Shown here piece by piece: positions 34,648 through 43,829 of a DNA stretch of 64,000 nucleotides. Under the pieces are notes generated by a model, which saw only the letters and a program-made list of their open reading frames with translations, did not search any database and was not told the origin of the DNA. Origin of the DNA: CBDDHT01 sp965227905 (lineage in GTDB: Bacteria; Pseudomonadota; Alphaproteobacteria; Rhizobiales; Methyloligellaceae); contig OZ245780.1 of NCBI GenBank assembly GCA_965227905.1, forward strand, positions 3,038,001-3,102,000, written 5' to 3'. Each line of letters opens with the position of its first letter. The stretch's first letter is position 1. A program made the translations under genes and the position numbers.

Positions 34648-35577
34648 ATGTCCTATTCTCTGCGCCAGCTCCGATATGCCGTCGCCGTTGCCGATTGTGG
34701 GAGCATCACGAGTGCGTCCCAGTTACTCGGTATCTCGCAGCCGGCAATCAGCGCCGCAATTCGTGAATTAGAACAAGAGTTTGCCCTGTCGTTGTTCACG
34801 CGGCGCCCTGCGCGGAAAGTAACGCTGACATCCGCGGGTCGTCGCTTTATAGCGGACTCCCGACACCTTCTGGAAGGTGCCCAGCTCTTCGAAGACAGTG
34901 CTCGCGGCCTTGGCACCCAGTTAAGCGGCGAGTTATCGGTGGGCTGCTTTCGTCCGACGGCTCCGTTCATTATGCCCCTCGTTTACAATGGAATGCGCGA
35001 AGCGCACCCGTCCGTGAATTTGAAAATTCAGGAGGCCGACCTCGCTGAAACAGCCGACCTCCTGCAGGATGGAAGCATTGATGTAGCACTCACATATGAC
35101 ATGCATGTGAGTGGTCATATGCGCTTCGACCCGCTCATTCGGGTGCGCCCCTATGTGCTCCTCGCGGAGAGCGATGGATTGGCTAAAAAATCGTCGATCC
35201 GTTTGCGCGATTTGGTCGAAAAGGAAATGGTCACTCTGGATCTGCCGGTCACCGAGGACTTCTTCCACGGATTATTCTATTCGCATGGCCTGCAACCCAA
35301 TATCGGTTACAGAACCCGCTCCTATGAAATGGTACGCAGTCTGGTAGGTACGGGCGACTATTTTGCAATCCTGATCATGCGGCCGGTCACCGAACATGCC
35401 TATGATGGCAGCCCTCTCGTGTGTCGTCCCATCGCAGACAAGGTTGCGACACCGCATTATGGCCTGGCATTCCATAATCAGGTTCGAACAACCGGGCTCG
35501 TTCAAGCCTTTAGTGACTTCTGCAAGCGCATCCTGAAGGAGGATGATCTGGCAAAGGTCTTTTACGTTCGGGATTGA
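34648..35577 (+). CDS. LysR-family transcriptional regulator
   Basis: 309 residues. The N-terminal HTH (MSYSLRQLRYAVAVADCGSITSASQLLGISQPAISAAIRELEQEF) is followed by an effector domain (GELSVGCFRPTAPFIMPLVYNGMREAHPSVNLKIQEADLAETADLLQDGSIDVALTYD). Probably activates or represses the divergent importer/phosphoesterase/MetE-like operon. The effector is unknown. Confidence 0.93.
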   Translation: MSYSLRQLRYAVAVADCGSITSASQLLGISQPAISAAIRELEQEFALSLFTRRPARKVTLTSAGRRFIADSRHLLEGAQLFEDSARGLGTQLSGELSVGCFRPTAPFIMPLVYNGMREAHPSVNLKIQEADLAETADLLQDGSIDVALTYDMHVSGHMRFDPLIRVRPYVLLAESDGLAKKSSIRLRDLVEKEMVTLDLPVTEDFFHGLFYSHGLQPNIGYRTRSYEMVRSLVGTGDYFAILIMRPVTEHAYDGSPLVCRPIADKVATPHYGLAFHNQVRTTGLVQAFSDFCKRILKEDDLAKVFYVRD

Positions 35578-35621
35578 ACCCGGTCTGGCCGTAGCGGATC
35601 ACCTTGGCTGGCGCCTGCGCT

Positions 35622-36809
35622 TCAGTTTCCCTGTCGGGAAACGACAACGATCTCGTCATTGAACCAGAGTCCGTCATTCGCCTTGAGGATGTCGGCGGTT
35701 GCCTCCAGATATGCGGAGGAGGCCAGGACCGGCTCCAGACGCTCGTCCTCGATTTGTGCCACATAGATGGCTGCGTTCCATGCGGCAAACAGGGTCGAGG
35801 TTCCGATATTACTACCGATCTCGCTCGGCAGTGTATGCATTTCGTAGCGGAGCAGGCCCTTTGCGCCTCTGAAAGGCTTGAAGTGATAGTTCCGGGCGTC
35901 CCGGCCGAGTTCTTTCTTCAATGTGGCCGTCAAGTCGTGACGATCGACCGTAAATGGCTCCTCGTCTGGCCATAGGCGCCTGATCAGATCAAGCCCGGGA
36001 TCCTGACCGCAGGATTGGACAACGAGCGCACGGCCATGCGGTCTGAGCGCGCGGGTCAAGGGTGCCAGAACCTTCGAGACGCGAAAGTCGGCCGACATGC
36101 GTGAGCGCCAGGGCTGCGAAGCAATGACAAGGTCATAGTTTCCATCCGTTTGGCCGGGCTTCGGAACGACCCCATCGAGAAGGAATTCGTGATCGCGTCG
36201 ATACAGCACCAGGACCGACGGGCGTACATAGTGTGGATTGCCGGTGGTCGGACTTGCCGATACTTGCCAGCCATCGACCAGTTTCGGCTCCAAACTCTTG
36301 AGCTGTTCACCGAATTCATGCGCCGATGTGCCGTCGAGCTTCACGTCCTGCCAGTTCAGTGCTGCTGCTTTGCGGACATCGCTCGGCATGAGCCAGGGCG
36401 CTTCGGCATAGTAGAGATTGGTGATGACGATGACGCTGGCGGGATGTTCGACAAATCGATCTGGGAGTTTTTCAAGTGTCAGACGCACATCTTCCAGACT
36501 GATCTCTTTGCCAACAACGAGAAACGGAATTGTCGGGAAGCGCCGATGCATGGCGCGCATTACGTGCGAGAGAACCGTTCCATCGCCCATCCCGGCATCG
36601 AAAAGTCGAACGCAGGGCGGTTGCGGTTTGACATAGGCCAGTTCCTGCGCAGCCCGTTCGGCGACTTTCCATTTCTCGTTGCAGGTATTCACGAAGGCCA
36701 GGTATTTTTGGCGATTGTCATAAAAGCGGAATGGGCGATCATCATTGTTGATCTGACCTCCGACCGGGTCGGACAGACCTTCGGTTGCTGTGACGTTATC
36801 CAGTTCCAT
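35622..36809 (-). CDS. SAM-dependent methyltransferase-like protein, unassigned
   Basis: 395 residues. A glycine-rich motif I is visible (VRLFDAGMGDGTVLSHVMRAMHRRFPTIPFLVVGKEIS) and a later VLAPLTRALRPHGRALVVQSCGQDPGLDLIRRLWPDEEPFTVDRHDL, which fits the post-strand-4/5 region of a class I methyltransferase. The N-terminal RPFRFYDNRQKYLAFVNTCNEKWKVAERAAQELAYV and the C-terminal third do not match a family I can name. Convergent with the LysR gene; tctA lies upstream in the same direction but 175 bases away. Confidence 0.7.
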   Translation of the reverse strand: MELDNVTATEGLSDPVGGQINNDDRPFRFYDNRQKYLAFVNTCNEKWKVAERAAQELAYVKPQPPCVRLFDAGMGDGTVLSHVMRAMHRRFPTIPFLVVGKEISLEDVRLTLEKLPDRFVEHPASVIVITNLYYAEAPWLMPSDVRKAAALNWQDVKLDGTSAHEFGEQLKSLEPKLVDGWQVSASPTTGNPHYVRPSVLVLYRRDHEFLLDGVVPKPGQTDGNYDLVIASQPWRSRMSADFRVSKVLAPLTRALRPHGRALVVQSCGQDPGLDLIRRLWPDEEPFTVDRHDLTATLKKELGRDARNYHFKPFRGAKGLLRYEMHTLPSEIGSNIGTSTLFAAWNAAIYVAQIEDERLEPVLASSAYLEATADILKANDGLWFNDEIVVVSRQGN

Positions 36810-36984
36810 TGTGAATTCTCCCGCCCACTGCAGTCTTTAGAGATGCAGGGCAAGCTGTGTTCTCAAACCAATCTTGGAGGTTGATTCATGAACTGAAAAA
36901 TCGATAATTCTGCGCACAAACCACAGTAATATTTATGATTGGATATGCTGGCCGGAACTTCTTCCAGGACGATCCAGAGAAAAT

Positions 36985-38586
36985 CTAAGGACTGGTTTGC
37001 CTGTTTTTGCGGCCATCGCGTGCGGCGAAGATCATTACGGCAACCGACAAAGCCAGGAATGTCAAAGCAATGGGCGACTTCAAAAGGAAATACGGATCGC
37101 CGCCGGATGCCGAGTATCCGCCACGGATCAGCTCTTCGAGCCTCGGGGCCAGAATAAACCCGATAACGAAAGGCAGGATCGAGATGTCCAGCCTGCGGAG
37201 CACATATCCGAGCGCTCCAAAGATCAGCACAACCCATATCGCAACGAAGCCGCCATCCTGGGCATAGACGGCCGTAAGCGTGATGAGCAGCACGACTGGA
37301 AGCATGATTGATTTCGGAATACGCGCAAGGATTCCAAGCGATCGCAGGAACCAGCCACCGATCGTCCAGTTGAACAGGTTGGCGAGCACCATCAGTGTGA
37401 AGATCCCGAAGGCGACAACGAGATCCTTGTTGATGATGGTTCCGTAGTCGGGAATTTCCTTGATCTCTGTAAATCGGAAGAGGTGAGGACCAAGGGTGAA
37501 ATCGCCGACAGACTCGACCGCCAGGATCAGGAACACCGCCGCGAAGTTTCCAGGGATGCCGAGGCTCATGACCGGAATAAGGTTCGCGCCTGAGACCGAG
37601 GAATTGGCAGCCTCGGTCGCCGCCACGCCCTCCGGAATTCCGGTTCCGAACTTTTCCGGGTGTTTGGAGATTCGGCGTGCGGCATCGTAGCCGAGCGTTG
37701 CCGCAAGCGTTGTGCCGATGCCGGGCAGGGCGCCGATCATGGTGCCGATCACCGCCGACCGGCCGATCGTCGGCAGGATGCGGCGAATGTCGAGCCAGGA
37801 GAGGCTTGTATCTGTTTCTGGTGCGGCCTTCGTCGCGGCGGCCCGGGCTAGCCCACCGCGTGTTGCCTGCTCGATCCCGATGAAAACTTCGCCGATCACG
37901 AGAACACCAAGGATAGCCGATGTGAGTGGCAGCCCGTTGCCGAGAGCGACCAGTCCGAACGTCATGCGAGGCCCGTCTCCAGACAGGGTCGATCCAATCA
38001 GGGCCAGCAGCATTCCGAGCACACCAACGATGAGCCCTTTGAGTGGCGCATTGCCAGCGACGGCCGCCATGAAGGAGAGAGACAGGATGATAAGCGCCGA
38101 CTTCTCCGGCAGGTCCAGAACGTTTTCGATCAGGATCGCCAGGACCGGCGCGGTGACGAACAGCACGATGTCGCTGAAGGTGTCGCCGGTTACCGAGCTG
38201 AAATGGGCAACTTTCAGCGCCTTGACCCCTTGGCCCTTCCTGGTCATGGGATAACCGTCGAGGGTCGTCAGAAAGGCGTCGGGCGTGCCGGGCGTGTTGA
38301 AGAGGATTGCAGGGACAGCACCACCGACAGTCGCTCCCTTCATCAAGCCAATCAGGAAACCCAGAATCGGCAGAAGCGATTCATTGGCGTGTCCAAAGAA
38401 GGAGATCAGCACCGGCAATGCCAGGGCCATGGCAAAGGGGCCGTTGAGGCCCGGGGTTGCGCCTACTGAAATGCCGAGAAGCAGGCCTGAGAAAACCATC
38501 GCGACGGGAACCAGATCGAGCTGGCCGTCCGCTGTCAGGAAGACATCGATGACCCCGCGCACGATGTAGTCGAGAACGAGTTCCAC
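36985..38586 (-). CDS. tctA: Tripartite tricarboxylate transporter, large permease TctA
   Basis: 533-residue membrane protein with about 12 helices and the conserved GATPGLNGPFAMALALPV and GALPGIGTTLAATLGYDAARRISKHPEKFGTGIPEGVAATEAANSS stretches of TctA. With TctB it forms the secondary transporter that takes up carboxylates delivered by TctC. Starts with GTG directly after the tctB stop codon. Confidence 0.96.
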   Translation of the reverse strand: MELVLDYIVRGVIDVFLTADGQLDLVPVAMVFSGLLLGISVGATPGLNGPFAMALALPVLISFFGHANESLLPILGFLIGLMKGATVGGAVPAILFNTPGTPDAFLTTLDGYPMTRKGQGVKALKVAHFSSVTGDTFSDIVLFVTAPVLAILIENVLDLPEKSALIILSLSFMAAVAGNAPLKGLIVGVLGMLLALIGSTLSGDGPRMTFGLVALGNGLPLTSAILGVLVIGEVFIGIEQATRGGLARAAATKAAPETDTSLSWLDIRRILPTIGRSAVIGTMIGALPGIGTTLAATLGYDAARRISKHPEKFGTGIPEGVAATEAANSSVSGANLIPVMSLGIPGNFAAVFLILAVESVGDFTLGPHLFRFTEIKEIPDYGTIINKDLVVAFGIFTLMVLANLFNWTIGGWFLRSLGILARIPKSIMLPVVLLITLTAVYAQDGGFVAIWVVLIFGALGYVLRRLDISILPFVIGFILAPRLEELIRGGYSASGGDPYFLLKSPIALTFLALSVAVMIFAARDGRKNRQTSP

Positions 38587-39207
38587 TTAAATGTCCGCGT
38601 TTGGGGGCAGCAGGATATTGTCCAGCAGGATGTCGAATATCAGGATACAGGCTGCCAGCACTGCGACCACCGTAAAGACGGCACGTGGGCGCAGACGACC
38701 TTCAGTCCACCAGACGAGAGCAGTCGTCATGGCGAAACCGCCCACGAGATAACCAAGATATTTGTAGGGAACCGTATCGACCAGTTGCCGATAACTCTGA
38801 TCGATCAGCCCAACGGCACCCAGCATTGCGGTCACCAGTGGTCCGAACCAGAACATGATTGTGAGACCGACCACAAGAATCGTGAAAAAGCAGACGAGGA
38901 ATTTTAAATTTCGGAAGCTTAGCCGACCGGTCTCCTCAGACACTTGGGCGAACGAGGGGCCTCGAGTGAGAAAAGCAGCCAAAATCTGGACCAGGCTGAG
39001 CGCGACGAGAGCCGCTGCAAGAAGTATGGGAAAGAACGCGTCGCCCGGTTCGAGGTTGCCGGTGAGATTGGTCTGGATGAAGCCGCCTTTGATATCGAGC
39101 GGAAACCAGACGAAGAGCGCAAGTAGCGATGCCGCCAGCGTCACGACGCCAAACCCTATATTCCAAGGGTCCGGCGCCATGCGCTGTTGCTGGCGGTCAG
39201 CTGCCAT
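38587..39207 (-). CDS. tctB: Tripartite tricarboxylate transporter, small permease TctB
   Basis: 206 residues with about four or five hydrophobic helices (GVVTLAASLLALFVWFPLDIKGG; FFPILLAAALVALSLVQILAAFL; FLVCFFTILVVGLTIMFWFGPLVTAMLGAVGLI). Order tctC-tctB-tctA with overlapping or abutting genes supports the assignment, since TctB diverges strongly in sequence. Confidence 0.9.
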   Translation of the reverse strand: MAADRQQQRMAPDPWNIGFGVVTLAASLLALFVWFPLDIKGGFIQTNLTGNLEPGDAFFPILLAAALVALSLVQILAAFLTRGPSFAQVSEETGRLSFRNLKFLVCFFTILVVGLTIMFWFGPLVTAMLGAVGLIDQSYRQLVDTVPYKYLGYLVGGFAMTTALVWWTEGRLRPRAVFTVVAVLAACILIFDILLDNILLPPNADI

Positions 39208-40145
39208 CAGTTGGCGACAGCTTTCAGCATGCGTTTGTTGGCTTCCAGAGTCATCTTGAGCTGTTCCGTCAGGGCATCGCCCGATACGAGAACAGGTCCG
39301 GGAGGATACTGCTTCGAGATGAACTTGGCGGTCTCGGAATTCGGGTCTGAGAGGACCTCTGCGATCGCTTTTGCTATGGCATCCCGTGCTTCGGTAGGCA
39401 TGCCCTTCGGGCCAGCCAGCAGGAACTGAAAACCGAACGAGTAGGGGATTCCGAGGTCTTTCAGCGTCTTCCCTTTGGGCGCCTGGACCAACGGTTTATC
39501 TTCGGCTGACGCCAAGATCACGAGTTCGCCTGCAGCAACCAGGCCGCGCTGTACGCCGCCGCCCCATGCCACATTGGCATCCTTGGCAACCAGGAAGTTC
39601 ACACCCGATTTGCCGCCTTTTCCACGAAGGTGATTGACCTTGATGCCGTAGTGTCTCGCGACGATCTCGGCACCTGCCTGCACCTGTGCGCCCCAGTTCG
39701 ACCAGACGATCTTGGTACCGGATTTGGCGGCTTTGACCATGTCGTCAAGGCTCTTCCAGCCCGTGTCCGAACGCGCGAGAACTGCCATTTGCGAGCCGGC
39801 AGTTGTCGTGATGTAGGTGAAATCGTCGAGCGACAGATTGTCGTTCTTCAGGGTGGCGAAATCGAAGGTGGTGTTGATCGCCAGACCGACGGTCATCCCG
39901 TCAGCGGGCGCTTTCTTGAGCGCAGCCGCCATTACGGCTCCACCACCGCCGGCCTTGTTCTCGGGGATGATGCGCCATCCGAACTTTGCTTCGAGTTCTT
40001 TGGCAAGCGATCGGGCCTGTGTGTCAGTGCCGCCGCCAGCACCGAAGCCAATCCAGAATTTAATGGGTCCCGACGGTTTCCAGTCGGCCTGGACGGGGCT
40101 CGTCAGGAGCGCCAATGCCGTTAAGGCGGGGACGAGAAGTCTCAT
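39207..40145 (-). CDS. tctC: Tripartite tricarboxylate transporter substrate-binding protein TctC
   Basis: 312-residue Bug/TctC protein with a signal peptide ending near VQADWKPSG. It shows family motifs (IKFWIGFGAGGGTDTQARSLAKELEAKFGWRIIPENKAGGGGAVMAAALKKAPADGMTVGLAINTTF; KTLKDLGIPYSFGFQFLLAGPKGMP). It binds a carboxylic acid in the periplasm; which one is not predictable. ATG at 40145 is favoured by GAGGAG at suitable spacing. First gene of the tctCBA operon; it overlaps tctB by one base. Confidence 0.94.
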   Translation of the reverse strand: MRLLVPALTALALLTSPVQADWKPSGPIKFWIGFGAGGGTDTQARSLAKELEAKFGWRIIPENKAGGGGAVMAAALKKAPADGMTVGLAINTTFDFATLKNDNLSLDDFTYITTTAGSQMAVLARSDTGWKSLDDMVKAAKSGTKIVWSNWGAQVQAGAEIVARHYGIKVNHLRGKGGKSGVNFLVAKDANVAWGGGVQRGLVAAGELVILASAEDKPLVQAPKGKTLKDLGIPYSFGFQFLLAGPKGMPTEARDAIAKAIAEVLSDPNSETAKFISKQYPPGPVLVSGDALTEQLKMTLEANKRMLKAVAN

Positions 40146-40232
40146 GCACAAATTCTCCTCAACTATCGACTCTGTTCACTTGATTGATGGTGTATCAATG
40201 TCGTCCGGACGTGAGAGCTGTCAGTCGCTTAG

Positions 40233-40260
40233 TTGACAGATTTTCACGTGATTTCATAGC
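40233..40260 (+). promoter_or_regulatory. Possible promoter of the metallo-hydrolase gene
   Basis: TTGACA (40233-40238) matches the -35 consensus. A weak -10 candidate, CATAGC, follows after 16 bases. The TTGACA is one arm of an inverted repeat CTGTCA / TGACAG (40218-40223 and 40234-40239), so a repressor may bind there. It lies between divergent tctC and the hydrolase gene. Confidence 0.35.
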
Positions 40261-40302
40261 GGTACCGGTTTGCAGACAATCCATCAAGAACGGAGTTTCC
40301 GA

Positions 40303-41190
40303 ATGAAGATTACGCTGCTTGGGACAGGGACTCCAGCACCATCCCTCAGACGCCAGAGCTCCGGCTACGTTATCGAGATCGGACACGATGTCATCGTGAT
40401 GGACCACGGGCCGGGCGCGCACCAGCGGCTGCTCGAGGCGGGCTATAAGGCGACCGACGTCACACACTTCTTCCTGACCCACTACCACTATGATCATGTC
40501 CTGGAATATCCGCGGCTATTGCTAACGCGCTGGGATCAGGGGGCAGGCAAGATCGAGGAGCTCAATGTCTATGGCCCTAAACCCCTGGCGGAGATCACGG
40601 ACCGGTTCTTCGGCGAGACTGGGGCTTTTGCCTACGATCTCGAAGCGCGAACGAAGCATCCTGCCAGTCTATCGGTTTATGCCGCGCGCGGCGGGCAGCT
40701 TCCGAGGCTGAAACCGGCGCCAGTCCTACGTGAAGTCGCTCCCGGCGACGTGGTCGAGGGGGAGGGCTGGCGCATCAAGATTGGCCCCGCGCGTCACTTT
40801 CAGCCACAACTTGAATGCTTGGCCTATCGGATCGAGACCAGCGAGGGCTCGCTCGTATATTCTGGCGACAATGGCGGTGTGTTTGAGCCGTTCATCCAGT
40901 TTGCCAAGAATTGCGATGTTCTCATTCACATGAACCATTTTCTCTGCGGAAGCGGTGGGTCCGAGGAATACCGGATTTCTTCGGGCTGCCACCTCGATGT
41001 CGCTGAGACAGCGAAAAAGGCTGGCGCGCGGACATTGGTTCTCACGCATCTGCTGCCTCATCTCGACGGTCCCGGTATCAAAGAGACCATGGTTGGGGAA
41101 ATGTCATCGGTCTTTGAAGGCACGATAATTGTCGGCGAAGACCTGATGCAGATCCCGCTAAGACCGTCAGGTTCAGTCATTGCCGATTAG
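40303..41190 (+). CDS. Metallo-beta-lactamase-fold hydrolase (RNase Z/arylsulfatase-like)
   Basis: 295 residues. Opens MKITLLGTGTPAPSLRRQSSGYVIEI and has the metal motif HYHYDH (FFLTHYHYDHVLEYPRLLLTRW), a second metal site in LVYSGDNGGV and TLVLTHLLPHLD. Compact RNase Z-like proteins of this kind often act on small esters rather than tRNA. Divergent from tctCBA and followed by a dehydrogenase, so it may process a compound taken up by TctCBA. Start at 40303; GGAG lies about eight bases upstream. Confidence 0.9.
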   Translation: MKITLLGTGTPAPSLRRQSSGYVIEIGHDVIVMDHGPGAHQRLLEAGYKATDVTHFFLTHYHYDHVLEYPRLLLTRWDQGAGKIEELNVYGPKPLAEITDRFFGETGAFAYDLEARTKHPASLSVYAARGGQLPRLKPAPVLREVAPGDVVEGEGWRIKIGPARHFQPQLECLAYRIETSEGSLVYSGDNGGVFEPFIQFAKNCDVLIHMNHFLCGSGGSEEYRISSGCHLDVAETAKKAGARTLVLTHLLPHLDGPGIKETMVGEMSSVFEGTIIVGEDLMQIPLRPSGSVIAD

Positions 41191-41224
41191 CGGCTAATCA
41201 AAGTCAATTTCTGGAGAATGTCAG

Positions 41225-42118
41225 GTGCAGATCACAACTGTTGAGCGGGTCGGGTTTATCGGGCTGGGCGTCATGGGTGAAGCCATGTGCCGGAACCTGA
41301 TCGTCAAGGGGTCATGGCCGACCACGGTTTTCGATTTGAATGCCGATCCAATCGTACGGATGGAGCAAGCCGGTGCGACAGCCGCCGCTTCGGCTGAAGA
41401 CTTGGTCGATGCCGTGGATCTGGTCATGATCTGCCTTCCCGGAGGTCATGAAGTCCGGAACCTAATCCTCGGGGACGATGGCCTCATTGACCGCTTTCGG
41501 ACCGGGCAGGTCCTGATCGACATGTCGACGTCTCAGCCCTCCTTGATGAAAGAGATTGCCGCTGCGGCCCAGAAACAAGGCGTAGGCTTCGCCGATGCAC
41601 CAATTGCCCGAACGCGTCAGGCAGCCGCTGACGGGACCTTGGCCATCATGGTCGGTGCCGACGTGGGTGTTTTCGAAGTCATTGAACCGGTGCTCTCGAC
41701 CATGGGAACAGATATTATCCATTGTGGCGCTCCGGGCGCGGGTCAGGTTGTCAAGATCATGAACAATATGGTCTTGTTCCAGACGGTTGCTGCATTGGCC
41801 GAAGCGGTGTCATTGGCCGAATGCGAAGGCGTCGACGGGCAGGTCTTGCTGGACACGCTGTCGAAGGGCTCGGGCGACAGTTTTGCGGCTCGCAACCACG
41901 GACTTAAGAGCCTCCTGCCTCAGGTTTACCCCGACCGGGCCTTTCCCGTGACCTATGCCGCAAAGGATTTGTCCTACGCAGTTGAGATGGGCCGCGAGCA
42001 TGGCATCCGCACGCCCGGTGCTGATCATGTGGCCAAGCTCTTTCAAGAAGCGATCTCTGCCGGAGACGGCGACTCCTATTTTCCGGTTATCCGCAAACGG
42101 CTCACCGAAAACTCATAA
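41225..42118 (+). CDS. NAD(P)-dependent beta-hydroxyacid dehydrogenase family protein
   Basis: 297 residues of the 3-hydroxyisobutyrate dehydrogenase group. N-terminal dinucleotide-binding GFIGLGVMGEAMCRNLIVKG is followed by the substrate loop FADAPIARTRQAAADGTLAIMVG and catalytic lysine region GAGQVVKIMNNMVLFQ. It would oxidise a beta-hydroxyacid or reduce a semialdehyde. Starts with GTG behind GGAG. The normal GGTAG substrate motif is here IARTRQAA, a divergence that may alter specificity. Confidence 0.92.
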   Translation: MQITTVERVGFIGLGVMGEAMCRNLIVKGSWPTTVFDLNADPIVRMEQAGATAAASAEDLVDAVDLVMICLPGGHEVRNLILGDDGLIDRFRTGQVLIDMSTSQPSLMKEIAAAAQKQGVGFADAPIARTRQAAADGTLAIMVGADVGVFEVIEPVLSTMGTDIIHCGAPGAGQVVKIMNNMVLFQTVAALAEAVSLAECEGVDGQVLLDTLSKGSGDSFAARNHGLKSLLPQVYPDRAFPVTYAAKDLSYAVEMGREHGIRTPGADHVAKLFQEAISAGDGDSYFPVIRKRLTENS

Positions 42119-42146
42119 AAGTCAACGACGCCCTATATGCGACGCG

Positions 42147-43205
42147 CTATATGCGACGCGCTGCTTCGCACAGGTTGCGCATCTTTGCGACGGCGAGATC
42201 GCGATCCAATAGGCCCAAGCCGCAATCCGGCGCCGCGATCAGACGTTCGACATCGATATGCTCCAGCGCACTGCGCAATTGCGTCTCGATCTCATCCACG
42301 GACTCGATCCGGCTGATCGAGATATCGAAACAGCCCAGGATGATCGTCGTGGTCTTGAACCGTTCGAGCAACTTGAGATCGAGATGGCGATGGGCGTGTT
42401 CCAGCGAGTAATGCTGAATACGTGAGGCCTCTACCAGATCGGCCAAGCGCTCATAAATGTCATTCTCCGCCTTGGGGTAGTCCGGATTGTCGAGCCGGTC
42501 GGGATAGCCGCAGCACATATGGACGGTTCGAATGACGGTATCGGGAACGTCCTGCCAACAGCGATCGAGGTTCTCGAATCCGAAATCGAGCGCATCATCG
42601 GGGCTGCGCGCGAAACCCGGTTCATCGATCTGGATATAGCGGCAGCCTTCTGCCGCCAGATGCTGGATTTCCGCGTTTAATGCATCGGCGATCTCGGCCC
42701 CGCGACGCTTCCGATCGTCACCATAATGTTCATCGGAGCAGGCATTTCCGATCGTCACCGGCCCCGGCATGGTGATTTTGACAGGTCTGTCGGAGAGGGC
42801 CTGCGCGGCCTTCCAATCATGCGCAAGGAAGTGCTCCCGCGCGCTTATGGGGCCTGTGATGGTCGGGACGGTTCCGTGATAGCCGGGACGAAACTCGATT
42901 TCGGTGCGCCGGCTAAAGTCGATGCCGTTCAAGCGGCGGCAGTGATAGTGGATGTAGTTTTCCCTGCGCACTTCGCCGTCCGTGACGATGTCGATACCGG
43001 CACCTGCCTGATCGTCGATAACGTCTTTCGTGGCGCGCCCAAAGACTTCTTCCGCTTTATCGCCCAGATTTTCCACGGCACGTTCATAATCTGAAACGTA
43101 ATCGAACGTGTAGTACTTGCCCTGCCGAGAATCCGTCCACCAGTCGGGAACATCCAGATAGTCGGGTTTCGGGTACGCACCGATCGTTGTTGTTAGGAGT
43201 GCCAT
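42147..43205 (-). CDS. Short MetE-like protein, paralogue B
   Basis: 352 residues equal to the C-terminal catalytic half of MetE, homologous along its length to paralogue A at 28088-29167 (TTTIGAYPKPD, DGEVRRENYIHYHCRRLNGIDF, IQIDEPGFARSPDDALDFGFENLDR, HMCCGYPDRLDNPDY, SLEHAHRHLDLKLLERF, APDCGLGLLDR). Putative zinc ligands His, Cys, Glu and Cys are kept. Start chosen at the ATG at 43205, with AGGAAGG upstream. It converges on the dehydrogenase gene. A methyl-transfer role is inferred. Confidence 0.88.
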   Translation of the reverse strand: MALLTTTIGAYPKPDYLDVPDWWTDSRQGKYYTFDYVSDYERAVENLGDKAEEVFGRATKDVIDDQAGAGIDIVTDGEVRRENYIHYHCRRLNGIDFSRRTEIEFRPGYHGTVPTITGPISAREHFLAHDWKAAQALSDRPVKITMPGPVTIGNACSDEHYGDDRKRRGAEIADALNAEIQHLAAEGCRYIQIDEPGFARSPDDALDFGFENLDRCWQDVPDTVIRTVHMCCGYPDRLDNPDYPKAENDIYERLADLVEASRIQHYSLEHAHRHLDLKLLERFKTTTIILGCFDISISRIESVDEIETQLRSALEHIDVERLIAAPDCGLGLLDRDLAVAKMRNLCEAARRI

Positions 43206-43309
43206 CCTATGATCCCTTCCTGATCCGGTCATCGGAGCAACAAGCATAGGGGCAGCCCACTCGCACACCAAATCGAATTACATGAGGGTGTCGTTCGGAA
43301 TTTAGAAGC

Positions 43310-43816
43310 CTAGGAGGATGGCGGCAGCTGCAAAGCGCAAAGCGGCGGGAGGAGGGCGTTCGCGAGGATGCCGGCGGCAGTGATGTCCTCTTGGCTGTAA
43401 TGGCCTTCGGAATGCAGAAGGTTCATGGTTCCAAGGACAACCCCGTCGTAAACGACAGGCATATTGAGAATGCTTGCGAGACCCAAATCTGCAATTGTTT
43501 GATGGTCATCGAAGTGCTCACGGATAGCGCTGGCGTCGCGCCCCAGAAATGGTGTTGCCTTGTCGATGACCTGGCGGCCCCATGCTGTGTCCCGTTTCTC
43601 CTTGCGCCCGCCGATCGGATAAACGTCAGGTCGGCTGCTATAGATGCGTTGAACCTGCATCGCATCGCGGTGCAGGATCATGACGGTGAAGAGAGCATGG
43701 CCAACACACTGCGCCGCGATGTCGTCGACGATACGAAGGCCGGTTTCAGGTTGCCCAGGCTCTTCGAAGGCCCGCAGGAGTGCGATGAGTTCGGCGTCGC
43801 CAAGAAAGGATGTCAC
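43310..43816 (-). CDS. GAF-domain protein
   Basis: 168 residues consisting of one GAF-like domain (TGLRIVDDIAAQCVGHALFTVMILHRDAMQVQRIYSSRPDVYPIGGRKEKRDTAWGRQVIDKATPFLGRDASAIREHFDDHQTIADLGLASILNMPVVYDGVVLGTMNLLHSEGHYSQEDI). No output domain is fused. It follows the amidohydrolase gene by 13 bases in the same direction and is probably cotranscribed with the peptide-type importer, as a ligand sensor or small enzyme. Confidence 0.85.
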   Translation of the reverse strand: MTSFLGDAELIALLRAFEEPGQPETGLRIVDDIAAQCVGHALFTVMILHRDAMQVQRIYSSRPDVYPIGGRKEKRDTAWGRQVIDKATPFLGRDASAIREHFDDHQTIADLGLASILNMPVVYDGVVLGTMNLLHSEGHYSQEDITAAGILANALLPPLCALQLPPSS

Positions 43817-43829
43817 TGACTGTGGCCGC

